From Acidovorax sp. Leaf78 (lineage in GTDB: Bacteria; Pseudomonadota; Gammaproteobacteria; Burkholderiales; Burkholderiaceae_C), in assembly GCF_001422735.1 (NCBI RefSeq), contig NZ_LMLZ01000025.1:680-64679 (forward strand): DNA of 64,000 nucleotides, written 5' to 3'. Made by a program: the position numbers and the translations under genes. The notes under the pieces are model-generated. The model searched no databases. It worked only from the letters and a program-made list of their open reading frames with translations, and was not told the DNA's origin. Numbering within the stretch: position 1 is the stretch's first letter; every line of letters begins with the position of its first letter. Of the stretch, positions 50,990 to 59,209 are shown piece after piece.

Positions 50990-51420
50990 TGCACGGTCTC
51001 GACGGTGAAGGGCCGCACGCCGTCAGTGGCGACGCTCAGCGTGCGCTCAGGAAATGCCTGGTGCGTGATCAACACCTGCTGCCGGCCGATCAGCGGCTCC
51101 GGGCCCAGCACCAGCACGCCATTGCCGCGCACCGCCGTGCCGGAGTCGAGCCATTGACTGGGCAGCGTGGCCTGTGCGCTGGGCGGCAGGCCTTCGAACT
51201 GGAAGCCGCGCGGGTTGGCACGCCACACCACCGGTATGCCGCCTCCGCGGGACTGCGCGCGGGCCGACTCCAGCAGTGCGGCCAGCCGCGCCGCCTCTCG
51301 CTCGACCAGCGTCTGGCCGCTATCGCGCATGGCAATGCCCACCCCTGCCGTGGCCAGGGCGATGATGCTGACGACGACCAGCAGTTCCAGCAGCGTGAAG
51401 CCGCGCGAGCGAAGAGACAT
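50986..51420 (-). CDS. gspH: Type II secretion minor pseudopilin GspH
   Basis: A 144-residue pseudopilin with the short leader MSLRSRG cut before FTLLELLVVVSI (Glu5 present), followed by the beta-rich GspH domain (QFEGLPPSAQATLPSQW). It sits beneath the I-J-K tip. Overlaps gspI by 4 nt; the 127-bp gap to gspG holds a repeat. Confidence 0.93.
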   Translation of the reverse strand: MSLRSRGFTLLELLVVVSIIALATAGVGIAMRDSGQTLVEREAARLAALLESARAQSRGGGIPVVWRANPRGFQFEGLPPSAQATLPSQWLDSGTAVRGNGVLVLGPEPLIGRQQVLITHQAFPERTLSVATDGVRPFTVETVQ

Positions 51421-51456
51421 GGAGTCAGGACCTAGCGATGCACGTCACGCTGTGTG

Positions 51457-51535
51457 AACTCCGCCGCCGGGCCGCCCCAAGGCGGAACGCGGCCCCCTCG
51501 GGGGGCAGGGAGCGACACGCAGTGCGCGACCGTGG
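51457..51535 (-). repeat. Dispersed GC-rich palindrome between gspG and gspH
   Basis: On the minus strand, GTGTCGCTCCCTGCCCCCCG, AGGGGGCCGCGTTCCGCC and TTGGGGCGGCCCGGCGGCGG: short palindromes typical of the second repeat family. It looks related to, but distinct from, the copies near gspJ. Confidence 0.45.
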
Positions 51536-51547
51536 GGGCCCACATGA

Positions 51548-52000
51548 CTATTGCCAGCTGCCGATGTCCGAGTCCTTGCCCTCGCCACCGGACTGGCCGT
51601 CGGCGCCGAACGACATCACGTCGATCTCGCCCTTGATGCCGGGGTTCAGGTACTGGTAGGGGCGGCCCCAGGGGTCGTTGGGCAGCTTCTCCAGATAGAG
51701 CTTCCAGTTGTTGGGCACGGGGCCGGCCGAGGGCTTGATGATCAGCGACTGCAGGCCCTGTTCGGCCGTGGGGTAGCGTTGGTTGTCCAGGCGGTACAGC
51801 TTGAGCGCCTGCATGATGTTGGTGATGTCGGTGCGGGCGGCAGTGACACGTGCGTCGTCGGCGCGTTCGAGCACATTGGGCACGATGAGGGCGGCCAGCA
51901 CGCCGATGATGACGAGCACCACCATCAGCTCGATGAGGGTGAAGCCCCGGGCCAGACTGCGGCGGGCGGAGCGCAAGAGGAGAGGAAAGGAGGTGTTCAC
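51548..52000 (-). CDS. gspG: Type II secretion major pseudopilin GspG
   Basis: A 150-residue major pseudopilin from GTG 52000 (163 from ATG 52039). The cleavage motif ARG/FTLIELMVVLVIIG with Glu5 is followed by the conserved GspG core (AEQGLQSLIIKPSAGPVPNN, then DPWGRPYQYLNPG) and a C-terminal Asp/Gly calcium-binding tail (FGADGQSGGEGKDSDIGSW). I favour GTG 52000 because the ATG at 52039 would leave only 9 bp to the divergent gspC start. First gene of the minus-strand operon. Confidence 0.94.
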   Translation of the reverse strand: MNTSFPLLLRSARRSLARGFTLIELMVVLVIIGVLAALIVPNVLERADDARVTAARTDITNIMQALKLYRLDNQRYPTAEQGLQSLIIKPSAGPVPNNWKLYLEKLPNDPWGRPYQYLNPGIKGEIDVMSFGADGQSGGEGKDSDIGSWQ

Positions 52001-52036
52001 TGCTGGCGGTCTCTCGGATGGTCGGATCGCGTGAAT

Positions 52037-52042
52037 CATAAT
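52037..52042 (+). promoter_or_regulatory. -10-like box 6 nt before gspC ATG
   Basis: CATAAT (52037-52042) ends 6 nt before the gspC ATG at 52049, again implying a leaderless transcript. The gspG and gspC starts are only 48 bp apart, so the promoters must overlap. Confidence 0.35.
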
Positions 52043-52048
52043 CCCCGC

Positions 52049-52504
52049 ATGGTGACCAATTCACACAGCAAATGGGGCGTACGCCTGGGGACTCTGGCGC
52101 TTTGGGCGGCGGCGGGCGCCAGCGTGGTGTTCTGGGGCTTGCGCCTGTCAGCTCCGGCCGCGGGTACGGCGGCGCCCGTGGTGCTCCCGGCGGCCGTGGC
52201 GCCCGACGCGCAAGCGCTGGCCCGTCTGCTCGGCGCCGTGCCTTCGGTGGCAGGGGCGGCACCTGCGGCGCCGGTGCCCACACTGGCCAGCCGGTTCGCG
52301 CTGATCGGGGTTCTGTCGGGCCGCACCAGTGGCGGCGGTGCGGCGCTGATCGTGGTGGATGGCAAGCCCGCCAAGCCCTTCCGGGTGGGGGCCGCGGTGG
52401 ACGAAGGGCTGGTGCTGCAGGCGCTGGGCCCGCGCCAGGCGCAGCTCGGCGGCTCGATGGATGGCCCGGCCACGCTCACGCTGGACATGCCGCTCAAGAA
52501 CTGA
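52049..52504 (+). CDS. gspC: Type II secretion protein GspC (short form)
   Basis: A 151-residue bitopic inner-membrane protein connecting the platform to the secretin. One transmembrane helix (about 12-31) precedes an Ala/Pro-rich linker and the HR domain (about 85-140; ASRFALIGVLSGRTSGGGAA) that binds GspD. The C-terminal PDZ or coiled-coil domain found in many GspC proteins is absent. It is encoded divergently from the rest of the operon. Confidence 0.88.
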   Translation: MVTNSHSKWGVRLGTLALWAAAGASVVFWGLRLSAPAAGTAAPVVLPAAVAPDAQALARLLGAVPSVAGAAPAAPVPTLASRFALIGVLSGRTSGGGAALIVVDGKPAKPFRVGAAVDEGLVLQALGPRQAQLGGSMDGPATLTLDMPLKN

Positions 52505-52574
52505 CCCGGGTGTAAGAACGCGTAAAAGCGTTCCAGTGTCCCCGTTTTCCCCTCAAGCACCTGGGCGCAGTCGC

Positions 52575-53204
52575 TCAGGTCAATCCCAATGTCTCCCATT
52601 CGCCCCAGCTGGGTGCTGCCACGGGCCATTCCTCCGACCGCGGCAGCGCGCTGCCATGGGCACGCAGCCAGGCAACGCAGCGGATCACCCCGGCGTGCGT
52701 GATCCACACCACATCCGGCACGGTGCCGCCCGCCAATGGGGCCTGGGCGGCAAGGCTGGCGGCTGGACTGCAATGGGCGTCCAGCGCCGCGGCCACGCGT
52801 TGCAGCACCGAGGCCAGGTTGTCGCCGCCGCCCGTCCGGTAGTTGGCAAAGCTGGCGGTCCACGCATCGATCTCCGCACGGGCGATGGTGTCCCAGGCCC
52901 GTCCTTCCCAGGCGCCGAAATCCATTTCGACCAGCCGCGCGTCGGGTTTTGATGCCAGATCGGGCCGCAGCGCTTGCAGGCTCCGCGCCAGCTGCTCACA
53001 TCTTTGTAGCGTGGAGTGGTGCACACGCGCCTGGCCGGGCAGGGCGGCCGCCAGGCGTGCTGCCGCGGCGTGTGTCGCTGCGGCGTCGGCAGATACATCC
53101 AGCGCCCCGTAACAGGTGCCGGGTGCCACCAGCGGCTGTGCGTGGCGCACCAGCCAGAGGCGGGGGCCGCGCACGGCGGCCGTGCCGGTCTGTGGATGTT
53201 TCAC
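52575..53204 (-). CDS. cobC: Histidine phosphatase family protein, probable CobC
   Basis: A 209-residue phosphatase, likely alpha-ribazole-5'-phosphate phosphatase of cobalamin nucleotide-loop assembly. The catalytic motif is LWLVRHAQP (RHA in place of the usual RHG), with the general acid region EMDFGAWEGRAW and the second His in WITHAGVIR. The start GTG 53204 overlaps the cobS stop (GTGA), supporting the CobC assignment. Substrate is inferred from the neighbour. Confidence 0.85.
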   Translation of the reverse strand: MKHPQTGTAAVRGPRLWLVRHAQPLVAPGTCYGALDVSADAAATHAAAARLAAALPGQARVHHSTLQRCEQLARSLQALRPDLASKPDARLVEMDFGAWEGRAWDTIARAEIDAWTASFANYRTGGGDNLASVLQRVAAALDAHCSPAASLAAQAPLAGGTVPDVVWITHAGVIRCVAWLRAHGSALPRSEEWPVAAPSWGEWETLGLT

Positions 53205-54007
53205 ATCCAGCGCAGGGCCAGCGCTGCGCCCAGGTAAAAGCCGATCTCGCTGACCTGCTGCGTGGCGCCCAGGCAGTCGCCGGTAAAGCCCTGCAGCCGG
53301 CGCGCAAACCAGCGCGCCATCCAGGCCGCCGACACGCCACTCAATGCGATGGAGGCCGTCAGATAGACCGCTGGCTGGGCATACGCCACCAGCGCCAGCG
53401 GCACCAGGCACCAGGCTACGGCAGCGGCCAATGCGCCACCCGAGATCTGGTCGGCCAGCGGCTTGCTCTTGGAGCGGGCCGTGTCGCCCACATGCGGCAG
53501 GCTGCGCACGATGAACAGCGGCCACAGGCGCGACAGCACATGCGCGCCCACCAGGGCCGACGTGGCGGCCAGCAGGCTGTGGGCGCCCAGCAGCGACAGC
53601 AGGCTGAGCTTGGCGAGCAGGGCCAGCACCAGCGCCATGGCGCCGTAGGCCCCGATGCGCGAGTCTTTCATGATGTCGAGTGCGCGCTCCCGGTCGGCAC
53701 TGCCGCCCAGGCCGTCGGCCACATCGGCCAGCCCGTCTTCATGGAAGCCGCCCGTCATCAGCACGGTGGCCACCGTGCACAGCACCGCCGCCACGGCGGG
53801 GGCCCACGGGCTGGGAGCCAGCGCCCAGTGCAGGGCCGCATAGACGGCCACCGACAGCAGCGCCGCCAGCCAGCCGATGCCCGGAAAGTGCGCCGCGCTG
53901 GCGCGCAACATGGCGGGGCTGAAGCCCACCCAGTCGGCCAGCCGGCCGGTGACCGGAATGCGGGTGAAGAACTGCACGGCCAGCAGGTAGTGGCGCAGGG
54001 CTTGCAT
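53201..54007 (-). CDS. cobS: Adenosylcobinamide-GDP ribazoletransferase
   Basis: A 268-residue polytopic inner-membrane enzyme joining adenosylcobinamide-GDP and alpha-ribazole to give adenosylcobalamin. Signatures: LAVQFFTRIPVTGR at the N-terminus, FPGIGWLAALLS, and the Asp-rich active site GGFHEDGLADVADGLGG with SRIGAYGAMALVL. It overlaps cobC by 4 nt. No other cob genes are in the window. Confidence 0.95.
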   Translation of the reverse strand: MQALRHYLLAVQFFTRIPVTGRLADWVGFSPAMLRASAAHFPGIGWLAALLSVAVYAALHWALAPSPWAPAVAAVLCTVATVLMTGGFHEDGLADVADGLGGSADRERALDIMKDSRIGAYGAMALVLALLAKLSLLSLLGAHSLLAATSALVGAHVLSRLWPLFIVRSLPHVGDTARSKSKPLADQISGGALAAAVAWCLVPLALVAYAQPAVYLTASIALSGVSAAWMARWFARRLQGFTGDCLGATQQVSEIGFYLGAALALRWM

Positions 54008-54039
54008 GGCGTGCGTGACCTGGAGTGCGGTGGGGGTTT

Positions 54040-54096
54040 GCTACAATTTTTATAGCTTCTAGCGCTTGTCTATCAAGCGGTAGAGGCCATTTTTGT
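54040..54096. repeat. Palindromic element copy between ilvA and cobS
   Basis: GCTACAATTTTTATA flank, left arm 54055-54067 (GCTTCTAGCGCTT), 7-nt loop 54068-54074, right arm 54075-54087 (AAGCGGTAGAGGC), flank CATTTTTGTGC. The arms pair at 11 of 13 positions. It lies directly after the ilvA stop. Confidence 0.75.
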
Positions 54097-54099
54097 GCA

Positions 54100-55659
54100 T
54101 TATTTGGAGCGCAGGAACAGGCGGTAGGCCGGGTTCAGCGTCTCTTCCACATACGGGTAGCCCAGCGTGGCCAGGAAGGCGTCGAACGCGGCCTTGTCCT
54201 CGGCGGGCACCTGCATGCCCACGAGGATGCGGCCATAGTCGGCGCCCTGGTTGCGGTAGTGGAACAGGCTGATGTTCCAGGTGGGCTGCATCAGGCTCAG
54301 GAACTTGAGCAGCGCGCCGGGGCGCTCGGGGAAGGTGAAGCGCATCAGCCGCTCGTCCTGCGCCAGTGCCGAATGGCCGCCCACCAGGTGGCGCAGATGC
54401 TCCTTGGCCAGTTCGTCGTGGGTGAGGTCCAGCGCCTCGAAGCCGTGGCGGCCGAAGTTGCCGGCGATCTCCGTCGACTCGCCCCGGCCGTTGGTGGTCA
54501 GGCCCACGAACACATGCGCACGGGACTCGTCGCTGATGCGGTAGATGAACTCGGTCACGTTGCGCGGGCCGCCGGGCAGGCCGCCCACCACTTCGCAAAA
54601 GCGGCGGAAGCTGCCGCGCTCCTCGGGGATGGTGACGGCGAACAGGGCTTCGCGCTCTTCGCCCACTTCGGCGCGCTCGGCCACGAAGCGCAGGCGGTCG
54701 AAGTTCATGTTGGCGCCGCACAGGATGGCGGCGTAGGTCTCGCCCGTGGTCTTGTGCTCGGCCACGTACTGCTTGATGGCGGCCACGGCCAGTGCGCCGG
54801 CGGGCTCGACGATGCTGCGCGTGTCCACGAAGATGTCCTTGATGGCTGCGCAGACGGCGTCGGTGTCCACGGTGATGAACTCGTCCACCAGGCCGCTGGC
54901 GACGCGGAAGGTCTCTTCACCCACGAGCTTGACGGCCGTACCGTCCGAGAACAGGCCGACGTCGGGCAGCGTGACGCGCTGGTGGGCGTTGACGGACTGG
55001 ATCATCGCGTCCGAGTCGTTCATCTGCACGCCGATCACCTTGATCTCGGGCCGCACGGCCTTGATGTAGTTGGCCACGCCCGAGACCAGCCCGCCGCCGC
55101 CGATGGCCACGAACACCGCATCGAGCTGGTTGCTGCCCAGACTTTGCAGCTGGCGCAGGATTTCCATCGCAATGGTGCCCTGGCCTGCGATCACGTCCGG
55201 GTCGTCGAAGGGGTGCACGAACGTCAGGCCCTGCTCCTGTTGCAGGCGGGCCGCGTGTTCGTAGGCGTCGGAGTAGCTCTCGCCGTGCAGCACCACATCG
55301 CCGCCCAGGGTGCGGACCGCATCGATCTTGAGTTGCGGTGTCGTGGTGGGCATGACGATCACCGCGCGCGTGCCCAGCTTGTGGGCGCTCATGGCCACGC
55401 CCTGGGCGTGGTTGCCAGCCGACGCGCAGATCACGCCGCGCGCCAGTTGCTCCGGCGTGAGGTGCGCCATCTTGTTGTAAGCACCGCGCAGCTTGAAGCT
55501 GAACACCGGCTGCTGGTCTTCGCGCTTCAAAAGCACCTTGTTGTGAAGGCGCCGGCTCAGGTTGTTGGCAGGCTCCAGCGCCGACTCGACGGCCACGTCG
55601 TACACGCGGGCGGTCAGGATCTTCTTGAGGTAGTCGGCGGGAGTCAGGTGCTGGGTCAT
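54100..55659 (-). CDS. ilvA: Threonine ammonia-lyase, biosynthetic
   Basis: A 519-residue PLP enzyme converting threonine to 2-oxobutanoate, the first step of isoleucine synthesis. The catalytic domain (about 1-320) has the PLP lysine in FSFKLRGAYNKM, SAGNHAQGVA and the glycine loop VAIGGGGLVSGVAN. Two ACT-like regulatory domains (about 325-415 and 420-515) suggest the long, isoleucine-inhibited type. I chose ATG 55659; the frame is open upstream to 55755. It is convergent with cobS. A possible -10 (TATGAT, minus strand, 55705-55710) lies 45 nt before the start. Confidence 0.96.
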   Translation of the reverse strand: MTQHLTPADYLKKILTARVYDVAVESALEPANNLSRRLHNKVLLKREDQQPVFSFKLRGAYNKMAHLTPEQLARGVICASAGNHAQGVAMSAHKLGTRAVIVMPTTTPQLKIDAVRTLGGDVVLHGESYSDAYEHAARLQQEQGLTFVHPFDDPDVIAGQGTIAMEILRQLQSLGSNQLDAVFVAIGGGGLVSGVANYIKAVRPEIKVIGVQMNDSDAMIQSVNAHQRVTLPDVGLFSDGTAVKLVGEETFRVASGLVDEFITVDTDAVCAAIKDIFVDTRSIVEPAGALAVAAIKQYVAEHKTTGETYAAILCGANMNFDRLRFVAERAEVGEEREALFAVTIPEERGSFRRFCEVVGGLPGGPRNVTEFIYRISDESRAHVFVGLTTNGRGESTEIAGNFGRHGFEALDLTHDELAKEHLRHLVGGHSALAQDERLMRFTFPERPGALLKFLSLMQPTWNISLFHYRNQGADYGRILVGMQVPAEDKAAFDAFLATLGYPYVEETLNPAYRLFLRSK

Positions 55660-56030
55660 GGCGGGCAGGCAGGCTGTGGAGCGCCGCCGGTTGGCGGGGC
55701 TCACATCATAGAGGGTGGGCCTTTGGGGGCTGGACCAGTGCTGTGTGCCGCCCATGGCCAGACGCAGCCGGGCAAAAAAAAGCCCCGGGCCGTAAGGCCA
55801 GGGGCTGAATCCATCCTTTGAGGAGATGGAGGAGACAATCGGTGCGTGGCAGGCCGTGAACGCGGAGCACTTCAGGCCGTGCCGTCTGCATCTTCAGCAA
55901 TCACTGAAAAAAGCAGCGCATGTCCAGAAGTTTACCGCGAGACTTGTTGCGATGCAGCAAAATCTGCAGCAAATTCCCGCCGCGCGGTCAATCCGTGCGA
56001 AAAAAACCACGTCATCAAGGAGAAACATCA
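55660..56030. other. ilvA-osmC intergenic region
   Basis: 371 bp with no supportable protein gene. It holds a candidate ilvA -10, the minus-strand terminator at 55774-55806, a purine-rich stretch GAGGAGATGGAGGAGA (about 55820-55835) and repeated TTGCTGCA/TGCAGCAA units on either strand (55950-55975). A minus-strand RNA ending at the terminator is possible. Confidence 0.5.
55774..55806 (-). terminator. Intrinsic terminator on the minus strand upstream of ilvA
   Basis: Reading the minus strand, AGCCCCTGGCC, loop TTAC, GGCCCGGGGCT and then a run of seven to eight T. It points towards ilvA, yet no minus-strand gene lies just upstream: coq7 is 800 bp away with the plus-strand OsmC gene between. 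Confidence 0.75.
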
Positions 56031-56480
56031 ATGGAATGCACAGTCAGCTGGACCGGTGGCGCAGGAACGCGCTCGGGCATGGGCTTCGTGGCCGAGACCG
56101 GCAGCGGCCACGTCCTCACCATGGACGGCGCGCCCGATGCCGCCAACCCGGCCAACGGCGGCCAGAACCTGGCGCCCCGGCCCATGGAGACCGTGCTGGC
56201 GGGGACGGGCGGCTGCACGGCCTACGACGTGGTGCTGATCTTGAAGCGCGGCCGCCACGACGTGCGTGGCTGCAGCGTCAAGCTGACCACCGAGCGCGCG
56301 CAGACCGATCCGAAGGTGTTCACCAAGATCCACATGCATTTCACGGTGACGGGCAAGGCCATTCCGGCCGTGGCCGTGGAGCGCGCCATTGCCATGAGCC
56401 ACGACAAGTACTGCTCGGCCAGCATCATGCTGGGCAAGACGGCTGAAATCACGACCGGGTTCGAGGTGCTGGAGGCCTGA
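56031..56480 (+). CDS. OsmC family protein
   Basis: A 149-residue OsmC/Ohr-fold protein of the YhfA-like branch. GGCTAYDVVLILKRGRHDV carries the first conserved Cys and DKYCSASIMLGKTAEI the second, the two redox residues of the family, which reduces organic hydroperoxides or has an unknown role. AAGGAGA (56018-56024) gives a strong ribosome site for ATG 56031. No resistance-gene neighbour is present to define it. Confidence 0.9.
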   Translation: MECTVSWTGGAGTRSGMGFVAETGSGHVLTMDGAPDAANPANGGQNLAPRPMETVLAGTGGCTAYDVVLILKRGRHDVRGCSVKLTTERAQTDPKVFTKIHMHFTVTGKAIPAVAVERAIAMSHDKYCSASIMLGKTAEITTGFEVLEA

Positions 56481-56623
56481 TTTGAAGCGCTGCCGGTCCA
56501 CTGGCGGGGGGGTGGCCGGCCCCCTGGTCCCCCTTGTTACCTCATGGACCGGCCATTCTCCCGGCCAGGGTGAACTGGCTGGCTGGCTGACTGATCGGCC
56601 CGGCCGGGCCGAGTCGATCTGGC

Positions 56624-57241
56624 TCAGAGGTAGTGCGCCGTCGTGGTCATCACCTTGGCCGCCACCTTCATCGCCGCGCGGGCTGGGAACGGCAGCTCCA
56701 CGGCCCCGGAGGCGCGGGCCTGCGCGGCATGGCGCTCTTCATCGTCCTTCATCCGGGCCACTACGGCGCGTGAGGGCACATCCTGCACCGGGAGCCGGTG
56801 CAAATGGCTGGCCAGATGCGCCGCCACCTGTTTTTCCGTTTCTGCAACGAACCCCAGGCTGGCGCGGTCACTGATCTTGGCCGCCACCAGTCCCAGCGCA
56901 AATGCCCCTGTGAACCACAGGGGGTTGAGCAGGCTGGGCCGCGAACTCAGGGCATCCAGCCGCTGCTGGGTCCATGCCAAGTGGTCCGTCTCTTCACGCG
57001 CTGCTTCCAGCAAATGGGCGCGCAGCGCGGCGTCGCGCGTCACCGCCGCCTGGGCGGTGTAGAGCGCCTGGGCGCACACTTCGCCCACATGGTTGACGCG
57101 CATCAACGCACCCGCCAGCCGTTTGTCGGCAGGGCTCAGGGAGGGCTCAGCCAGGCCGTGCGCCGGCGTCGGTGCGCCTGCGCGGGGCTTGGCGAAAAGT
57201 GTGCGGAGCGCGTTATCGGCCGCAGTGAGCAAAGAATCCAT
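56624..57241 (-). CDS. coq7: Demethoxyubiquinone hydroxylase Coq7
   Basis: A 205-residue di-iron membrane-associated monooxygenase for a late ubiquinone ring hydroxylation. The ferritin-like iron ligands are visible as the two ExxH repeats: [15 protein letters not shown] with EETDHLAW, then [12 protein letters not shown] with [11 protein letters not shown] chose ATG 57241; the frame continues upstream to 57652 inside the porin promoter region without homology. It is convergent with the OsmC gene and divergent from the porin. Confidence 0.94.
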   Translation of the reverse strand: MDSLLTAADNALRTLFAKPRAGAPTPAHGLAEPSLSPADKRLAGALMRVNHVGEVCAQALYTAQAAVTRDAALRAHLLEAAREETDHLAWTQQRLDALSSRPSLLNPLWFTGAFALGLVAAKISDRASLGFVAETEKQVAAHLASHLHRLPVQDVPSRAVVARMKDDEERHAAQARASGAVELPFPARAAMKVAAKVMTTTAHYL

Positions 57242-57558
57242 GGTTGCTTTCGGAATGACAAGGGTCTGGAAACACAAGTTGCACATGGATACATGTGCGC
57301 GCTCTTGTTTTTGGGCTTGTCGCAAGGCGAAGAAGCGATTTTGCCGGTGCGCACTTAAATGTTGCAACACTGCAACGGATTTCCCCTTTCGGGCCGATTG
57401 TGGGTGAATTCCTTTGCGAAACCCGGCTGGGTCTGGTGCAATAAGAACAACTTCCCCACCAGGAGGTTGGCCCGGGGAACCGGCGGGACTGTGCAGGTGT
57501 GCATTCACCATAGACCCCCCGTACCGGCGCCCTATGTTTAACCTTGGAGTAACTCGCA
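57242..57558. other. coq7-porin intergenic region
   Basis: 317 bp of comparatively low GC. It holds a GTTGCAACACTGCAAC imperfect palindrome at 57361-57376 and the porin promoter candidate. No gene seen. Confidence 0.5.
57414..57442 (+). promoter_or_regulatory. Candidate sigma-70 promoter of the porin gene
   Basis: TTGCGA (57414-57419), 17-bp spacer, TGCAAT (57437-57442). The predicted leader is about 110 nt, ending in GGAG 10 nt before the ATG. Confidence 0.5.
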
Positions 57559-58605
57559 ATGAAAAAATCCCTGATTGCCCTGGCTGTGCTGGCTGCTTCC
57601 GGCGCTGCAATGGCTCAATCTTCCGTGACCCTGTTCGGCGTGGTTGATGCAACCTACGCTTACGGTAACGGCAGCGTCGCTAACCGTTCGCAACTGACGA
57701 ACTCCGGCTACAACAGCAGCCGTCTGGGTTTCCGTGGCGTTGAAGATCTGGGTGGCGGTCTGTCCGCTTCGTTCTGGCTGGAAGCTGGTCTGAACAACGA
57801 CAACGGCACCGGCGGCGTTACCAACACCAACAACCAAGCGGCTACCAGCTCTGGCGGCGGCCTGACTTTCAACCGTCGTTCGACGGTCAGCCTGAACGGC
57901 GGCTTCGGTGAAGTGCGTCTGGGCCGTGACTACACCCCACAATTCTGGAACCTGACCGTGTTCGATCCGTTCGGCACGAACGGCGTTGGCACGACCGTGA
58001 CCCAAACGGCTAACCTGGGTGGCCCAACCAACACCCGCGCTTCGAACGCCATCGGCTACTTCCTGCCAGGCAATCTGGGCGGCTTCTACGGCCAAGCACA
58101 GTACTACATGGGTGAAAACCTGAGCAACGCTGCCAACAAGAAGGACGGCAACGGCCTGGCAGCTCGCGTTGGTTACGCTAACGGCCCCATCAATGTGGCC
58201 CTGGCTCTCTCGCAAACCAAGTTCCTGAATGCAGACATCAAGTCCTGGAACCTGGGTGGTCAGTACGATCTGGGCGTTGCCAAGATCATGGCTCACTACA
58301 ACCAAGACGACGTGAAGAACGGACCTGAAGGCAAGGGCTTCCTGATCGGTGGTCTGGTTCCTGTTGGCGCCGGCGAAGTCCGCCTGTCGTACTCCACGTA
58401 CGAAATCGAAGTTCCCGGTGCAGATCCACGTGCGAACAAGTTCGCTCTGGGCTATGTCCACAACCTGTCGAAGCGCACCGCTGTGTACGCTACTGTTGCT
58501 GCTGTGAAGAACAAGAATGGCTCCGCCATCGCTCTGAACAACGCAGTGACCGCAGCTGGCCGCAACTCCAGCGGTTACGACTTCGGTATCCGCCACAGCT
58601 TCTAA
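57559..58605 (+). CDS. Gram-negative porin (Omp32-like)
   Basis: A 348-residue outer-membrane 16-stranded porin. The signal peptide [20 protein letters not shown] is cut after AMA. The mature start [18 protein letters not shown], the loop-3 region and the final strand ending in Phe (YDFGIRHSF) are typical of the anion-selective Omp32 group of Comamonadaceae. Codons are strongly biased to one choice per residue (CTG, GGC/GGT, AAC) and GC is lower than the neighbours, a mark of very high expression. It has its own promoter and terminator. Confidence 0.96.
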   Translation: MKKSLIALAVLAASGAAMAQSSVTLFGVVDATYAYGNGSVANRSQLTNSGYNSSRLGFRGVEDLGGGLSASFWLEAGLNNDNGTGGVTNTNNQAATSSGGGLTFNRRSTVSLNGGFGEVRLGRDYTPQFWNLTVFDPFGTNGVGTTVTQTANLGGPTNTRASNAIGYFLPGNLGGFYGQAQYYMGENLSNAANKKDGNGLAARVGYANGPINVALALSQTKFLNADIKSWNLGGQYDLGVAKIMAHYNQDDVKNGPEGKGFLIGGLVPVGAGEVRLSYSTYEIEVPGADPRANKFALGYVHNLSKRTAVYATVAAVKNKNGSAIALNNAVTAAGRNSSGYDFGIRHSF

Positions 58606-58611
58606 TATCAA

Positions 58612-58676
58612 AACTGGCTTATGGCCAGTTGAGATATCAAAGCAAAGAAAAAGCCACCTTCGGGTGGCTTTTTTTT
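58612..58676 (+). terminator. Two hairpins after the porin, the second an intrinsic terminator
   Basis: AACTGGC-TTATG-GCCAGTT at 58612-58630 is followed by AAGCCACC-TTC-GGGTGGCTT with a run of T at 58651-58676. The second is a textbook terminator; the first may stabilise the mRNA 3' end. Confidence 0.9.
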
Positions 58677-58718
58677 GTCTGCTCGAAAAGCTTGCGAAAG
58701 ACAGTGCGTGCTTGAGTG

Positions 58719-58772
58719 TGAATACGTGAATACGTGAATACGTGAACATGTGAACACGTGAGTGCGTGAGTC
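58719..58772 (+). repeat. 8-bp tandem repeat array (TGAATACG)
   Basis: TGAATACG three times (58719-58742), then TGAACATG, TGAACACG, TGAGTGCG and TGAGTCG: about seven units that drift from the consensus. Too short-period for a CRISPR. Length polymorphism is plausible. Confidence 0.8.
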
Positions 58773-59072
58773 GTGCGATCAGCGAGGGGTCAGAGCACAT
58801 CGCAAAGAGGCTGCGCACCCTGTCCCGTTATTGGGGCATCGCGGCTATTGTCTGGTGCCCAGACCGCTCGACAAGCTTGCACATGGATGCTGCTGCGCCA
58901 CGGCCATCCATCAAGTCCGCAGAGCCTCTGGTTTCTTCGTCGGATATCAGTGGTAACTCCGTGCACATCAAGACGGCCAAAGCGGCACAACCCGGTTGAT
59001 TTGGCCCCTCCATCCGCAGCATTCGACGGGTTCGCAGCCGCCGCGCGACTTGATATGGCTGTCACGTATTTC

Positions 59073-59100
59073 TTGGCACCATCTTTGCATGCAGTACAGG
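59073..59100 (+). promoter_or_regulatory. Candidate sigma-70 promoter of the peptide-binding protein gene
   Basis: TTGGCA (59073-59078), 16-bp spacer, TACAGG (59095-59100). The leader would be about 105 nt. GAGGG 6-10 nt before ATG 59210 is the ribosome site. Confidence 0.4.
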
Positions 59101-59209
59101 GTCGAAACGGCTTTCATAGGCCCTTCAGGACACCCGGGATTCAGGGATTTCCCGTTGGCTATAGAGCAACCTTTACTGCATAGTAAAACTTTTAAATCTA
59201 GAGGGTTCC

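Larger units (their letters stand above)
58606..59209. other. Porin-peptide transporter intergenic region
   Basis: About 600 bp with no supportable gene. In order: two hairpins, an 8-bp tandem repeat array (58719-58772), about 270 bp with no structure I can name, and a candidate promoter at 59073-59100 for the next gene. Confidence 0.6.

Noticed and set aside
52516-52533. GAACGC/GCGTTC hairpin after gspC as a terminator
   Set aside because: Only a 6-bp stem and no T run.
55706-55900. Minus-strand 64-codon frame upstream of ilvA as a leader peptide
   Set aside because: The frame continues through the terminator and lacks a stop before it, unlike an attenuator leader peptide; no ribosome site.
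58719-58772. Possible CRISPR array
   Set aside because: The repeat unit is 8 bp without spacers; no cas genes are present.
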